DNA of 64,000 nucleotides, from contig OY727093.1 of the NCBI GenBank assembly GCA_963402885.1, forward strand, positions 20,335,409 to 20,399,408, written 5' to 3'. Below, one piece after another: positions 24,171-36,828 of this stretch. The notes under the pieces were generated by a model that saw only the letters and a program-made list of their open reading frames with translations, ran no database searches and was not told the origin of the DNA. The translations under genes were made by a program, and so were the position numbers. Source of the stretch: Antedon bifida. Taxonomy: Eukaryota > Echinodermata > Crinoidea > Comatulida > Antedonidae. Within the stretch, counting starts at the first letter, position 1; every line of letters starts with the position of its first letter.

Positions 24171-25227
24171 GACCACATCAGGATTCATCTATAAATGCTT
24201 TTGATTCTCTGGCTTCTCGAGTGGTGGCTTTTCACATATGCCAAGCAGACAACAGCCCAACATGCTTTGTACCTGACATGGTTCACAATTTGGCAGCTCA
24301 ATTGGCACAAAGTCTGCCTCCGTACAGAGATATGCTTTTAGCAGAACCACATTTACAGACATTGCTCTCTGTTAGAGAATGTTCGCAGAACCCATCTGAA
24401 GTTCTTATACGTGGTATTCTTGACCCTTTAAACAATCTAAAAGTTCAGGGTCAGATAAAGATGGATTCATGCTTGATTCTAGTGGATGGATTGAGTGAAG
24501 CTGAGTTTCACAAATCTGACTATGGAGACACAATTGCTTCTTTCTTAACAAAGAATATTATGAAGTTCCCTTCATGGTTGAAACTTATAATTACTGTCAG
24601 ATCTCAGTTGCAAGACATTACAAAACTACTACCATTCCATAAGATGAGTCTTGACAAAGGGAATAATCCACACTCGGAAAATGTTGCTAAAGACATTGGA
24701 CAGTACATAATGCATCGTGTATGCAACAGTGACACTATTCGTTCCATTGTGTCATTAAATGGACAACTAGATGAAGAATCGTACCTTAAGTTCCAGGAAA
24801 AAATGCAACAAAACAGTAGAGGCTCATTTTTATATGTTAAGTTAACACTCGACCTATTTAATAAAGGTGTACTCCAAAAATCTACACCTGAATTAAACAC
24901 TTTGCCAGTAAATATTTCAGAAGTATATTTACTAATGTGCAATGGTCACTTTCCAACATTGAAAGTATTTGAAAAAGTGAGTTCAATTTTCAATATATGC
25001 CTTGCAGCATTATATCCATTAACAGATTTGCAAATATATGATATTGTTAACTCTGGATATATTACAAAGTTTTTGCCATGGGATGAATTTCAAAGAAGAA
25101 TGATTTCAATCTCCAGCTTTATGATGAAAAGAAGAGATAATACCTGGATGCTGTTTCATCCATCATTTAGAGAATGGTTAAATCATAGAGATGATGGAGA
25201 GAGTCCAAAATTTCAATGTGAACACAG
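24171..25227 (+). CDS. TANC: TANC-type scaffold protein, main NTPase exon
   Basis: A 1,057-base exon with two incoming and two outgoing split-codon bases. It encodes about 352 residues that follow vertebrate TANC2 closely: VVAFHICQADN, then CFVPDMVHNLAAQL, the Walker B strand LILVDGLSEAEFHK, FPSWLKLIITVRS, LLPFHKM, GSFLYVKLTLDL, VYLLMCNGHFP and HPSFREWL. This is the body of the STAND NTPase and its helical extension. TANC proteins organise postsynaptic density and junctional complexes in vertebrates, and the fly relative acts in myoblast fusion; what it does in this animal is inferred only. The acceptor was chosen because it gives G-P-H and restores frame with the previous exon. Confidence 0.95.
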
Positions 25228-26071
25228 GTAAGAATGTATTTATAGTAAATGAGATGCGTGCTCTTTTAAACATGATTAGCATTTACGAAAAATATAAAAA
25301 TCTGACTTTTTGAATTTAACTGACCATGTCACGACATTCGATAGCCAACATGTTTATATGAAAACATATCTACAATTCAAAAGCTTCCATAATAAGTTTT
25401 AATCACGTTACTTTTTCATTTTCATGCCCCAGACCCCCCTAGATGAATATTTTCCCATATCGGCCCCTCTTTATCAAAATTCTAGATCCGCCCCTGAAAG
25501 TTTAACGTGCATGTGCGTCGTTATTTTACAATTAAAGATCATCAAAATGAATGAAATTTGTTACAGAAGGTATGAAAAACTAAAATCAATTACAAAAACC
25601 ATTTTCTTCACTTTGTACCAAATGTGCACACAAGTGTGTGCAGAAAACTCAAACAAATTTCAAATGCTCAAAATGACCTGAAAAGTACGCGAAATAGATT
25701 TTTGAAATTTAAAATTTGCATACTCGCATAATTGTTTGCGTAACACACTATTTTTATCATGTTAAAAATTGCCACATATACACTTTTGTAGATTCATTGA
25801 AAATTAATTTTTGTTAGAATTTGTGCGACTCTATCTAACGTCATATAACAAAGTGATATTTCTGCACATCTACACTTCAAAGTCAATCTTTTGTTATACA
25901 GTGTTATTAGAGATATAGGAAGAAAGCCACAGAAAGTGGAGAAAATGCTGAAAAAAGAAATCAGATTCAGTAAGTTGAATCTATCATTACATGTACTGTA
26001 AACAATTTAACGCAGTTATTGTATAAGAATATCAATATTACAAAATAAATTTAATAAAAAAAATAATATAA
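25228..26071. repeat. Intron with a diverged piece of the 1.5-kb repeat
   Basis: From about 25280 the sequence resembles the subrepeat of the downstream array (a GACGAAAAATATGAAAAAAC-like word, then ATATCTACAATTCAAAAGCT and TTCCATAATAAGTTTTAATC), but with clear divergence. The piece is older than the array copies. A possible pseudo-exon sits at 25902-25969. Confidence 0.5.
25902..25969 (+). other. Possible pseudo-exon (68 bp)
   Basis: A good acceptor (TTTTGTTATACAG) and a consensus donor (GTAAGT at 25970) bracket 68 bp that are open in the frame coming from the exon at 24171, encoding a basic stretch (VIRDIGRKPQKVEKMLKKEI). Sixty-eight is not a multiple of three, and the next true exon at 41388 fits the 24171 exon directly. 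Inclusion would therefore shift the frame. It may be an unused decoy or a poison exon. Confidence 0.3.
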
Positions 26072-29000
26072 AAACTAGAATTTAATTCGTCACTTTGACG
26101 AATTATAGGTGATCATTTTTATCATTTTACTGAAATTAATTTTTTTTAAACATGCACGTACGTTAACATACGATCGAAAAATGTTGATGTATGCCATCCT
26201 ATTATATGCTTATAGTGCTGAGTTGTGCCTATATGCCATATACAATATGTACAGTATATACTGTATATCTATATACAGTGTAGCATAGGTGAAATTATGG
26301 GACACACATGTTCTAATTTTTTGGCATGATGACGTTATCAAACTAAACTTTAAGATGACAATTTCGAAAGATAATTAATTGAGCAAAAAAATATAAGATT
26401 TGGAAAAAAATTTGGCACGTAGAAGCGCTGTGCGCGCTCTTTGAATTGTGTATAACTTTGACGAAAAATATGAAAAAACTACTTTTTCACTTCAACTGGC
26501 CATATGTTAACGTCACAACATCCGATAGGCTTAATTTTTATATGAATTAATATCTACATTTCATCAGCTTTCATAATAAATTATAATCATCAAGGTAACC
26601 TTCAATTCTGAAGAGCTGTAAGATATTCAAATTTACTGCGAAGGTGAAATTACACGGCCTACGTTATTCAAGTTTTTACGCGTGATGACGTCATTAAAAT
26701 GAAGATAGTATCAACTCATGATAAAGATAATTAATTAAGCAAGCACATACTGAAAGTTGTGCGAAATTCGAGCACACATAACCAAGATGCGCTCTGTTGA
26801 ATGTGATAATCTACACAAAAAGATAACAAATCCTAATTTTTAAATTCAAGTGGCCATTTGATGACGTCAAAACATTTTGTACGTAAAATGTGTACATGAA
26901 TTCATATCTACAACTCAATGGCTTCCAGAATAAGTTAAAAAAATCGGGGGTCATCTTGCATTCTGAAGAATTATTTTCATTTTAAAAAAGACCTATTTTT
27001 CACCATTTTCAGAACTTTTGTAAAATTAATGTGCGCATTTTGTCATTTTTAACGTGCTCGTATAGCGTTATTTTAAGTCGGAAATGACTCAAATTTGGTG
27101 AATGTACTAAGGATGGTGAGTAGAATGAGATTTGTAAAAAAAATTCATATTTTTTACGCTTTTTAAGTATCGCGCGCGCAAAAACGCATTTTTGCGCAGT
27201 AATTTTTTGAAACACGCAAATGGCCTAATTCATGCTCTAAATTGATCAAAACTTAATTTTGAGCGTTCTAAATTTTTAACGCGCGATATCACCACATGAA
27301 CCTACGTGCGCGTGCGTTTTTATTTGCTAATATTTTTACCCTTGATCTGAAGTTTACGTGTAGTGAATTTCATTAATATGTGATAATGAATTATGGAGAT
27401 ATGATTGATGATGTGATTTCGCAAAATGGCGTATAAATGTCGTCACGGATGAGTGATCACGCTGGAACGCTTATTAGGATTAAGTTATATTATTTGAAAG
27501 ATATTCTGAAATTTTTGTAATCATTCACATTAAACTTTTTGAGATAATTGTTACACAAAATAGTGTACAGAAACAATAAAAAGAAAAAAAAGAAAAAAAA
27601 TAATAACTAGAATTTAATTCGTCACTTTGACGAATTATAGGTGATCATTTTTATAATTTTATTGACATTAATATTAATAAACATGCACGTATGTTAACAT
27701 ACAATCGGAAAATGTTGATGTATGCCATCCTATTATACGCTTATAGTGCTGAGTTTTGCCTAGTTATATGCCATATACATTATGTACAGTATATACTGTA
27801 CATCTATATACAGTGTAGAATTGGTGAAATTACGGACACACAACATGATCTAACTTTTTGGTACTGATGACATTATGAAAATAAACTTGTGGATACCAAT
27901 ATCGAAAGATAATGAATTGAGCAATAAAATATAACAATTGGAAGAAAATTTGGCACGTAGAAGCGCGGTGAGCGCCTTTTGAAATTTGTATAACTTTGAC
28001 GAAAGAGATGAAAAAACTACTTTTTTGCTTCAACTGGCCATATGATAACTTCATAACATTCGATAGGCTTAATTTGTATATGCATTCATATCTACATTTC
28101 ACCAGCTCTCATAATAAGTTATAAACATCAAGGTCAACTTTAATTCAGAAGAGCTGTAAGGAATTCAACTATACGTTGTAGGTGAAATTACGTAACCACC
28201 ATTATTCAAATTTTAAGACGTGATGACGTCATCGAAATGAAAATATTGGCAACTCATGAGTAACATCATTGGTTGAGGTAGAATATATTTAAAATAAAAA
28301 AAAAATCGAGCACAGATAAGCGAGTTACGCTCTGTTGAATATGGTGGTCTATGACAAAATGGGAAAAAACCCTAATTTAAAATTCATGTGGCCAAATGAT
28401 GACGTCATACCATTTTGTATGTCTAATGGGTATATACATTTATATCTACAACTCATTAACTTCCATAATAAGTTTAAAAAAATGGGGGTCATCTTCCATT
28501 CTGAAGAGTTATATTCATTTTAAAAAGGCCTTATTTTTTACCATTTTTAGCACTTTTGTACAATTAATGTGCGCATTTTGTCATTTTGAACGTGCTCGTA
28601 TAGCGTTATTTTAAGTCGGAATGGACTCAAATTTAGTGAATGTACTAAGTAAGATGACTAGGATGCAATTTGTACAAAAAATTGGTATTTTTTAAGCTTT
28701 CTATGTATGCACGCGCAAAAACACGTTTTTGCGCAGTAATTTTTAAAAACATGCAAATGGCCTAATTTATGCTCTAAATTGATCAAAACGTAATTTTGAG
28801 CTTTTTAAATTTTTAACGCGCGATTTCACGCGAATGACCTTGAAACGCGCAAGTTTTTATTTGCTAATATTTTTACCTTTACCTGAAGTTTACGTGTAGT
28901 AAATTTCATTAATATGTGATAATGAATTATGGAAATATGATTCATAATGTGATTTCACAAAATGGCGTATAAATGACGTCACGGTTGAGTGATCACGCTG

Positions 29001-30630
29001 AAAAGCTTATTATGACTAGGTTACAGTATTTGAAAGACATTGTGAAATTTTGGTAATCATTGACATTTAACTTTTTGAGATATTTGTTACACAAAAAGTG
29101 TACAGAAAGAATAAAAACTAGAATTTAATTCGTCACTTTGACGAATTATAGGTGATCATTTTTATCATTTTACTGAAATTAATTTTGACATTAATTAACA
29201 TGCACGTACGTTAACATACGATCGGAAAATATTGATGTATGCCATCCTTTTATACGCTTATAGTGCTGAGTTGTGCCTATTATATGCCATATACAATATG
29301 TACAGTACATACTGTATATCTATATACAGTGTAGCATAGGTGAAATTACGGGACACACATCATGTTCAAATTTTTTGGTATGATGGAATTATCAAAATAA
29401 ACTCGAAGATGACAATTTCGAAAGATAATGAATTGAGCAAATAAATATAAGAATTGGAAGAGAATTTGGCACGTAGAAGCGCTGTGCGCGCTCGTTGAAA
29501 TTTGTATAACTTTGACGAAAAAGATGAAAAAACTACTTTTTAACTTCAACTGGCCATATGTTAACATCACAACATCCGATAGGCTTGATTTTTATATGAA
29601 TTCATATCTACATTTCATCAGCTACCATAATAAATTATAGTCATCAAGTTTACCTTCAATTCTGAAGAGCTGTAAGATATTCAAATTTACGGCGAAGGTG
29701 AAATTACACGACCTACGTTATTCAAGTTTTAATACGTGATGACGTTTAAAAATGAAAATATTGGCAACTCATGAGTAACATAATTGGTTGAGGTAGAACA
29801 TATTAAAAATTAAAAGAAAATCGATCACAGATAAGCAAGTTGCGCTCTGTTGAATATGGTGGTCTATGACAAAAGAGGTAAAAACCCTATTTTTAAAATT
29901 CATGTGGCCAAATGATGACGTTGTACCATTTTGTACGTCTAATGTGTATTTACACTTATATCTACAACTCATTGGCTTCCATAATAAGTTAAAAAAATTA
30001 GGGGTCACCTTCCATTCTGAAGAGTTATATTCATTTTAAAAAGGCCTTATTTTTTACGATTTTTAGCATTTTTGTACAATTAATGTGCGCATTTTGTCAT
30101 TTTTAACGTGCTCGTATAGCACTATTTTAAGTCGAAATGGACTCAAATTTGGTGAATGTACTAAGGAAGATGAGTAGAATGCAATTTGTACAAAAAATTG
30201 GTATTTTTTACGCTTTCTATGTACGCACGCGCAAAAACGTGTTTTTGCGCAGTAATTTTTTAAAACACGCAAATGGCCTAACTCATGCTCTAAATTGATC
30301 AAAACGTAATTTTGAGCTTTTTTAATTTTTAACGCGCGATTTCACGCGCATGACCCAACGTGCACGTGCGTTTTTATTTGCTAATATTTTTACCCTTGGC
30401 CTGAACCTTACGTGTAGTGAATTTTATTAATATGTGATAATGAATTATGGAGATATGATTGATAATGTGATTTCACAAAATGGCGTATAAATGACGTCAC
30501 GGGTGAGTGATCACGCTCAAAAGCTTATTAGGACTAAGTTACAGTATTTGAAAGACATTGTGAAATTTTGGTAATCATTGACATTTAACTTTTTGAGATA
30601 TTTGTTACACAAAAAGTGTACAGAAAGAAG
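26072..30630. repeat. Tandem triplicate of a 1.5-kb repeat
   Basis: Three head-to-tail units start at about 26072, 27606 and 29113. Each opens with ACTAGAATTTAATTCGTCAC, whose AATTCGTCA...TGACGAATT word is a small palindrome, followed by AGGTGATCATTTTTAT, and each ends with TTACACAAAAAGTGTACAGA or a close variant. Inside a unit, a segment of about 340 bp (CAACTGGCCATATG...TTCATATCTACA...TCTGAAGAGCTGTAAG) is itself repeated in a diverged form. Minus-strand open frames recur in the copies but look accidental. Confidence 0.85.
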
Positions 30631-30639
30631 AAAAATATT

Positions 30640-30832
30640 TTAATGCAAGTACAATAACAATAGGTGATCATTTTATTCTAAATGATCACCTAAAAATAAA
30701 AAAATAAATAAATAAAGATTTCATACAATAACAATAGGTGATCATTTTATTCTAAATGATCACCTAATAAAGATTTTATACAATAACAATAGGTGATCAT
30801 TTTATTCTAAATGATCACCTAATAAATAGATA
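30640..30832. repeat. Three hairpin repeats AGGTGATCATTT...AAATGATCACCT
   Basis: The unit ACAATAACAATAGGTGATCA, continuing into TTTTATTCT and AAATGATCACCTAA, occurs three times. Each can fold into a perfect 12-bp stem with a 6-base loop. The AGGTGATCATTT arm also begins every 1.5-kb unit just upstream, which suggests the hairpin is an end of that element. Confidence 0.85.
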
Positions 30833-30874
30833 AAAAATTAATAAATTAAAATGAAAGCAAAACAAAAAAAAACC

Positions 30875-31345
30875 TCTCTGCATTTAGTACCGGCCTTAGA
30901 AATTATGATAAAAGAAGAACAAAATTTTGGCATTGTGTTTCTGCAAGAAACCCATTTTGACTAATATAATAAGGCAAGTGGAAAGGTCAGGTGAAACCTA
31001 TCACAACTTTGGAACAGCAAATAGTAAAGGAATGTCTATCTTGTTTAAATCTAGTTTAGATGTTAAAGATATTAAACACAAATTTACAGACGAAGAAAGT
31101 GGAATCCTTATTTTAAGTTTCAGTTATAATGAAAAGGTAATAAATATTATAAACGTGTACACTCCTAATAACTATAAAGAAAGAGAAAGAAACTGGATAG
31201 GAACATTTTCTCTCTCAGCACTGATAATAATAAATATATTATAATGGGAGGAGATAATAAAAGCATAAAATAGATCAAAGAAATAGTAAACCTATTTAAA
31301 AATATGATAAACTTCACTGAGAAAAATCAGAGTAGGATCGCAGAC
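30875..31345 (+). pseudogene. LINE endonuclease-domain fragment
   Basis: Plus-strand remnant of the APE-like endonuclease at the N-terminus of a LINE ORF2. FGIVFLQETHF carries the catalytic Glu motif, followed by GMSILFKSSLD and INIINVYTPNN, all in the expected order, and a likely degraded IMGGD segment near 31240. Stops and a frameshift break it, and no reverse transcriptase follows, so this is an isolated 5' piece. Confidence 0.7.
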
Positions 31346-31690
31346 CAATAGCATCACTAGGGCTAATTTTCGGTCGTTTAAGAAATGCCTTTGAGATAAC
31401 TGAATTATTCCCATATCAGTCTTTAAGGTCTTTGCGTGCAAGATTATACAATCTCATCTCAGTCCCCGTTAACCCCATACAAGAACCAACAAAAACAAAC
31501 TATCTGTTTAAAACATGTTTATTCTGGGACGGTGCGGCGACACACGCCAACTACCATAACCCTATGCAAATTGCAATAGTTTTCAAACCTTTTTTATCTG
31601 ATTTAGTACCTAATAGGACACTTCATTTTCAAAATCTACCAAAATCGGATTAGTGGAACATATAATTTAAGGGTCATTTGAGGTCAAATA
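31346..31690. other. Intron, nothing recognised
   Basis: Short non-coding stretch between the LINE fragment and the tandem duplication. A 73-codon frame at 31432-31653 has no visible family features. Confidence 0.4.
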
Positions 31691-32306
31691 GGTCAAATTT
31701 GGTATTAATCACATATTTAGGTATAACTTACGACTGATATACTATATTTTATAAAATGACGTATCATAGAGCTATTTAAATTATCTATCTAATGATACCA
31801 ATCATGATATGTTGTCATGTAGACATGGTATAATTATTGGGTGAAAATTGTAATTTTTTTACAATTTTATCCAAAATTAAATTTTTTCAAGAATTATTTT
31901 TTGGTAAAACTCCTTAACATATTTTTTAAACAATATTTTACCAATATTTTGCCTATAGTATAGTTATGTTGAATTTACAATATCAAAACTTAAACACAAT
32001 TTGGTACGGAATTACATGAATTTAAATAGAAACACTCAAATTTGGTATTAATCACATTGTTTTGTATGTATGACTGGTATAATATATCATATTTTAGCTA
32101 TTTCAATTATCTATCTAATGATAGCCAACTTGATATGTCTACATGCAAACATGGTATAGTTTTTGGTTGATAATTGTAATTTATAAAAATTTGTATTCAA
32201 AAATAAAATTTTTCAATAATTATATTTTAGTAAAAATAGAACTTAATGACATATTTTATAATACAAAGTTTTACAAATATTTTGCTTAGATAATATAGTT
32301 ATGTAA
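31691..32306. repeat. Diverged tandem duplication of about 300 bp
   Basis: The segment AAATTTGGTATTAATCACAT...ATTATCTATCTAATGATA...ATTTTGCCTATAGTATAGTT at 31695-31975 recurs at about 32036-32305 with the same order of words and many substitutions. Non-coding. Confidence 0.75.
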
Positions 32307-32311
32307 AACTC

Positions 32312-32380
32312 GAACTCGGTACCTTGAATGCTATAGACACGAGCAAAGACCACCGAGCCATACACAACTGACTAAAAGTT
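32312..32380 (-). repeat. tRNA-like sequence, possible SINE head
   Basis: The complement reads GGCTCGGTGGTCTTTGCTC and, about 45 bases on, CCGAGTTCGAGTT. These resemble the internal A and B boxes of pol III promoters at tRNA spacing. No acceptor stem closes, so this is a tRNA-derived or SINE-like fragment, not a tRNA gene. Confidence 0.4.
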
Positions 32381-33614
32381 ATGGAAAGATTCCTCCGTGT
32401 ATTTACTATGCAGTAACCACTTTGGTGCAGATAGATAATAATGTTTTACTATGATGACATCTTTAAAAATTTAAAAAAATGATGCACTGTCAAACTATAT
32501 ACTTTTAACTTTAATATATGAACTTCTTAAGGAAGAAAGTTAAGAGCCATTGTCTGTAAGAATCAAAGAAATATCAAAAATAGTGGCAGACTCAAAAAAA
32601 TGGATTTCTTTCAAATTTTGCACATGGCTATATATGTGTTGAGAGAAATCGAATATGAAGTATTTTTTATTTCACACATATATTTCCATGGCAACGGCCA
32701 AATTTGTGTTTTTGACAAATTTTGTCCTTTTTTAAGGTTTTTTAAAATGGATATTGGTACTACTTTGATGAACGATATTTTTGTTTTGTTCATTTAATTA
32801 TAAAAAATAATTAGTGTATGCATAATAACAATGCATTGTGTACCTGTTTCATATTTTTTTTTTTATTTTTGATTTCATACTTTGGGAGATACCATTTATT
32901 TAAAAAGGGGTGTTTTCACTTTTTTTTAATTGTGAAATGCAACTAAACTTTACTTCACCATAACGCCCAAAGTGGTGTTTTTTTTTAGCTGATTTATTAC
33001 AAATAGGTAGTTCTAATGTTTAATAAGTGATTTCTAAAATAAAATACTGGGGTATTTTAAAAATCTACAAGCAGTGTTGCGAGAAACATAGGCATTTTTA
33101 TAAAAAAAAAACATGGTATATTAGTAAAAACATTTTATTTTCTTTGATTATCTGATTTAAAACTCATTGGTCAGAAAAATTCTTAATGTTTTATATAGTT
33201 CTAGTTGTGTTGTGAGAAAAAAAACCAATATTTTTAATTATAGATTCTGTAATTCCCAGTTTTAATGTCATTTTATAGGTTTATCCTCTGGAAATTTGAA
33301 TAAATTATCATATCGTTGTGAATTTTAATCTTTGCAACAGATTACTCCTCTCTTATTTTGAAGCTCCTCTTTCATTTTTTTACTTCTTTTATTTGCTAAC
33401 CTAAACAGATCCCACATGCCCATCCACCACCACTTCCTACTACAACCACCCCCCCCCCCCCACCCTTACCCCGACAATAACCACAATAAAATAAACTGCA
33501 ACACTTTGGTCGATCATACACTATAGAGTGTCAAATTCATGCATTCAAGCACCACCCACACTGCCGCTACCATCGACCGATTCAAACTCCTCCATCCCAC
33601 CATTCCTATCTAAT

Positions 33615-34035
33615 TAGTGCATTTAGTACCTACCGTAAGCGGCCACCTCCCGTAAGCAGCTGCGGGCACCTTTTTATAGTAAATATGAGATACTTATTGC
33701 ATGGACCTATGAATTAGAGGTCCACGTTTATTGTATTTCTTTATATATTAGCTTTATTTCGAAGCGGTTTTAAAAACATTACTGTGAAGAGATGAGAAAA
33801 CTACACAGATTTTGACCGACCATTTTTCATATGTTAAAAGCTTTTAAAATTTGTCTGAAAATGCTAAAAAAAACTAAACCACCTGATTATAAATAATAAT
33901 ACAATTAGCTGGAAAATTGAGAGGCTCGTTTCGTTAAGAATATCGTGCATATCCATAATACGTGATTTTGGCCCTTTATCGGCACACCAATTTTCCAGGT
34001 CCCGAGGGTGACCACTTACGGGAGGTTCAACTGTA
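33615..34035. mobile_element. About 420-bp MITE with CCTCCCGTAAG inverted ends
   Basis: The left end (TACCTACCGTAAGCGGCCAC, CTCCCGTAAG) and the complement of the right end (TACAGTTGAACCTCCCGTAA, GTGGTCACC) are recognisable inverted repeats. The TACAGTTGAACC style recalls mariner/pogo-type MITEs. It lies within the fold-back element. Confidence 0.55.
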
Positions 34036-35586
34036 TTTTAAAAAACAATTATCCTTAGTTACGCATAGAAACAGGTTCTAAGATAACATAAATAATACAT
34101 TTTGACATAATTTGACCCAACAAATGACCCTTTCACAAGATCAGACATTTTCTGGGATTCAGTAGATAGGTAAATTTGGAGAGAAAGTAGTAGCTATGTA
34201 ATCAATTTTTTGTAGTCATGAAACCCCATATTAAAAATATTGTACTTAGTTACGTATAGAAACAGTTGCTACAATACACTGTAGGTAAAATGTTGATGTC
34301 ATTTGACCTTAATATGTAAAATGTAAATTATGAAAAAACCCATATTTTAAAAATATTTTCGCATAGAAACAGTTACTATGGTAAAATGTTGACCTCATTT
34401 GACCTCAAAATGAATGAATTTACAAGGTCAAGTTTGTCATCACTTTAAGATTATTAGAATGCAGTAGAAGTAAAATTGAGAAAAATTACAAATGCAATCA
34501 ATTCTTTGTATTAATAAAAACGCCAATTTTTTTAGATTTAAAAAAAAATTACTTTCCTTAGTTACACATAGAAATGGTTGCTAAGGTAACAATATAGGTA
34601 AAAAATGAAAATTGTTGAAAATTTTTATGAACTATCTTGTAAATTTTGATCAAACATTAATAGTTGTAGTAAAGTGGGGACCTGTCCTGTTTTGCATTCT
34701 GACACCTTTTAACCTCAAATGACCAATCTACAAGGTCAGATTTTTTGGGAGGTCTTTCTGTATCTCTTTACACAAAATAGATGAAAAAAATTATAAAAAC
34801 CTTGACGCAATTATTTCAAAGTTTAAAATTATTTTTCATCAACTAAATATTTCAATGCAAAATACTGTTTTTCTGGCAATTAATTGAAATAAACCTGGCA
34901 ACACATTCTCCTATTTTATCTAAACTATTCGTATGACTCTAGTAGCATTATGACAAGCCACATATTATTTTATTATTGGATTAGCCATATTTAAATTGTG
35001 TTTCATGTGTTTTGTTTGTTGATATTTTGTTTGTATTTTTTTGTATTTTCCGTATTTTCCTGGCAACACAAAACCTATGTACGTAATTTACCCCAGTGTT
35101 TTTTTCATGATTATTGTTGACAAACCTATTGACTATCAAATTACAAAACCTCATTGATATAAAAACACCACTTTGGAAGTTATAGGTACGTTTATGATGT
35201 ATACTTTTATAAAAAAAATATTTTTTAAAAACACCCCTTTTTAAAATAATGGTATCAACCAAACTCCATTTTGTAAAATATTTTTTTCTACATTAAATGG
35301 AACTCAATACATGTTGTTTACACTGGTATAAACAAAAACTGTATACTGTAAGTATTTTTGGTTAAAATAAGTATACAAGTTTGTACTTTTTTACTATAGA
35401 AAATCTGTGAAAAATGGCAAAAACATCAAAATTTGAATAATTGACCGTTGTCATGGCAACAGAGGCTAAAAATTAAAATGAATGTTGTAGATATGCTTTT
35501 TATTGAAATGTCTATTCATGGTAAAAATTTGAGAGAAATCCATTTTTTTACATCTGCCACCAAATCTTTGATTTTTACAGACAATG

Positions 35587-35668
35587 AACAAATTATAACA
35601 TTTTCTTAGGCCGAAATAACAAACTTAAAAGTTTGTTATTTCGGCCTAAGAAAATGTTATAATTTGTT
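35587..35668. repeat. Perfect 82-bp palindrome
   Basis: Two 40-bp arms (35587-35626 and 35629-35668) are exact complements around a 2-base centre, with words AACATTTTCTTAGGCCGAAA and AACAAACTT. A GACAAT/ATTGTC pair extends it with a small bulge. It marks the right end of the fold-back element. Confidence 0.95.
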
Positions 35669-35829
35669 TGATTGTCGAAATTAATTTTTTTAAATTTAAT
35701 ATGCCATTAATGATGACTTAATCAACTTTTGTTCAATAATCTTAATTTCATAATAAATCATACATACGATACATACACTTCAAGAAAATGAAATAAAAAA
35801 TAGGTGCATTCTAACGATATATAATAATT

Positions 35830-36390
35830 TTAAAATTTAGCATATTTTCACCATTTTGTTAACTTACACATGCGTAGCATGTCACTTTTGACGTGCTCGT
35901 ATAACGCTGTTTCGCGTTGAAAAGTGAATAAAATATTATTAAAGAAAGGTTATACAACAGTAATCGGACAAAAACAGTGCGCATTAACGTTTGACGCGCA
36001 GTGCGCGTGCAAAAATCTGCGCACTCATGGCAATTTTTTAATCGCTTAAAATTGCCTGAAACGTACTCTAATTTCATCGAAAATAAATTCTGACAATTTT
36101 GAACATTTTAAGCGTGCGTACACATGCGTTATATGCGCTACGCATGGAATTGTATTGCCATATGATGAAATATGACCTGAAATTTATGAGTACCAAATTT
36201 TGTTTAAAAGTGATTCATGCTTGTGAAGATATGATTACAAACATGATTTCGTTAAATCGCGCGTAGACCGCGTAATGTTTGATTGCGCACCGTGAAAACA
36301 TAACCACATCGATTCCTGGCCATAAGGAATATACTCTGAAAAATTGACTTAGCTAGATGAAACTGATATCAAGATAATTCATGGACAAAA
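35830..36390. repeat. Diverged relative of the 1.5-kb repeat (3' half)
   Basis: Shows the word order of the 3' half of the 26072-30630 units (TTTTGACGTGCTCGTATAAC, GCGCAGTGCGCGTGCAAAAA, GCGTTATATGCGC, TGAAGATATGATTACAAACA, TGATTTCGTTAAATCGCG) with heavy divergence. An (AATA)n tract follows at 36403-36439. Confidence 0.6.
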
Positions 36391-36407
36391 TAGTGCTAAG
36401 GAAAGAA

Positions 36408-36438
<31 letters not shown>

Positions 36439-36457
36439 AGATCCTGACAGAATCAAG

Positions 36458-36486
36458 AGGTTATATGCATATTATGCATATAACCT
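36458..36486. repeat. 29-bp palindrome
   Basis: AGGTTATATGCATA and its complement TATGCATATAACCT around a single T. It sits just after the (AATA)n tract, in the same place relative to the repeat as the AGGTGATCATTT hairpins after the 1.5-kb array. Confidence 0.85.
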
Positions 36487-36828
36487 AATAATATACCGGG
36501 CTGATGTATGAATACTAGGCCTAGTCCTCGGACCAGGCCATCAAAATGAATGCATAATAGGATAGCCTAGGTACAGTATAATAGGGAAAGCCTGCTAACC
36601 AGGCCAGACCAAATTAATTATTTCAAACAATTGTAATTATTAATAATATATTAATTTTAATGTATATTTATTGTGTTTGCTCAAACTGTACTAAAATATG
36701 CTATCCTCACCTGTGTCTTTGTATTCCGTTTGTTGCCGTTTTAACTTAATAATGGCCCATTTAGTTATACTGTAGTTTAGTAGCAGGCCTAACTGTACTG
36801 TGTTGCTGCTGGGCCTACCTAGCCGAAT

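Larger units (their letters stand above)
32527..35668. mobile_element. About 3.1-kb fold-back element with long diverged inverted arms
   Basis: The left arm (from about 32527: CATTGTCTGTAAGAATCAAA, GTGGCAGACTCAAAAAAATG, GATTTCTTTCAAATTTT) is the inverted counterpart of the right arm near 35600 (complement: CATTGTCTGTAAAAATCAAA, GTGGCAGATGTAAAAAAATG, GATTTCTCTCAAATTTT). Further in, CAAAGTGGTGTTTTT near 32970 pairs with the complement of 35150-35180. Arms of several hundred bp flank a core with repeated TAGTTACGCATAGAAACAG and TTGACCTCA words and a nested MITE. Non-coding, boundaries approximate. Confidence 0.65.

Noticed and set aside
27009-30302. Recurrent minus-strand proteins in the 1.5-kb repeats
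   Set aside because: The frames recur because the DNA is duplicated. Their lengths differ between copies and they show no domain or codon-level conservation.
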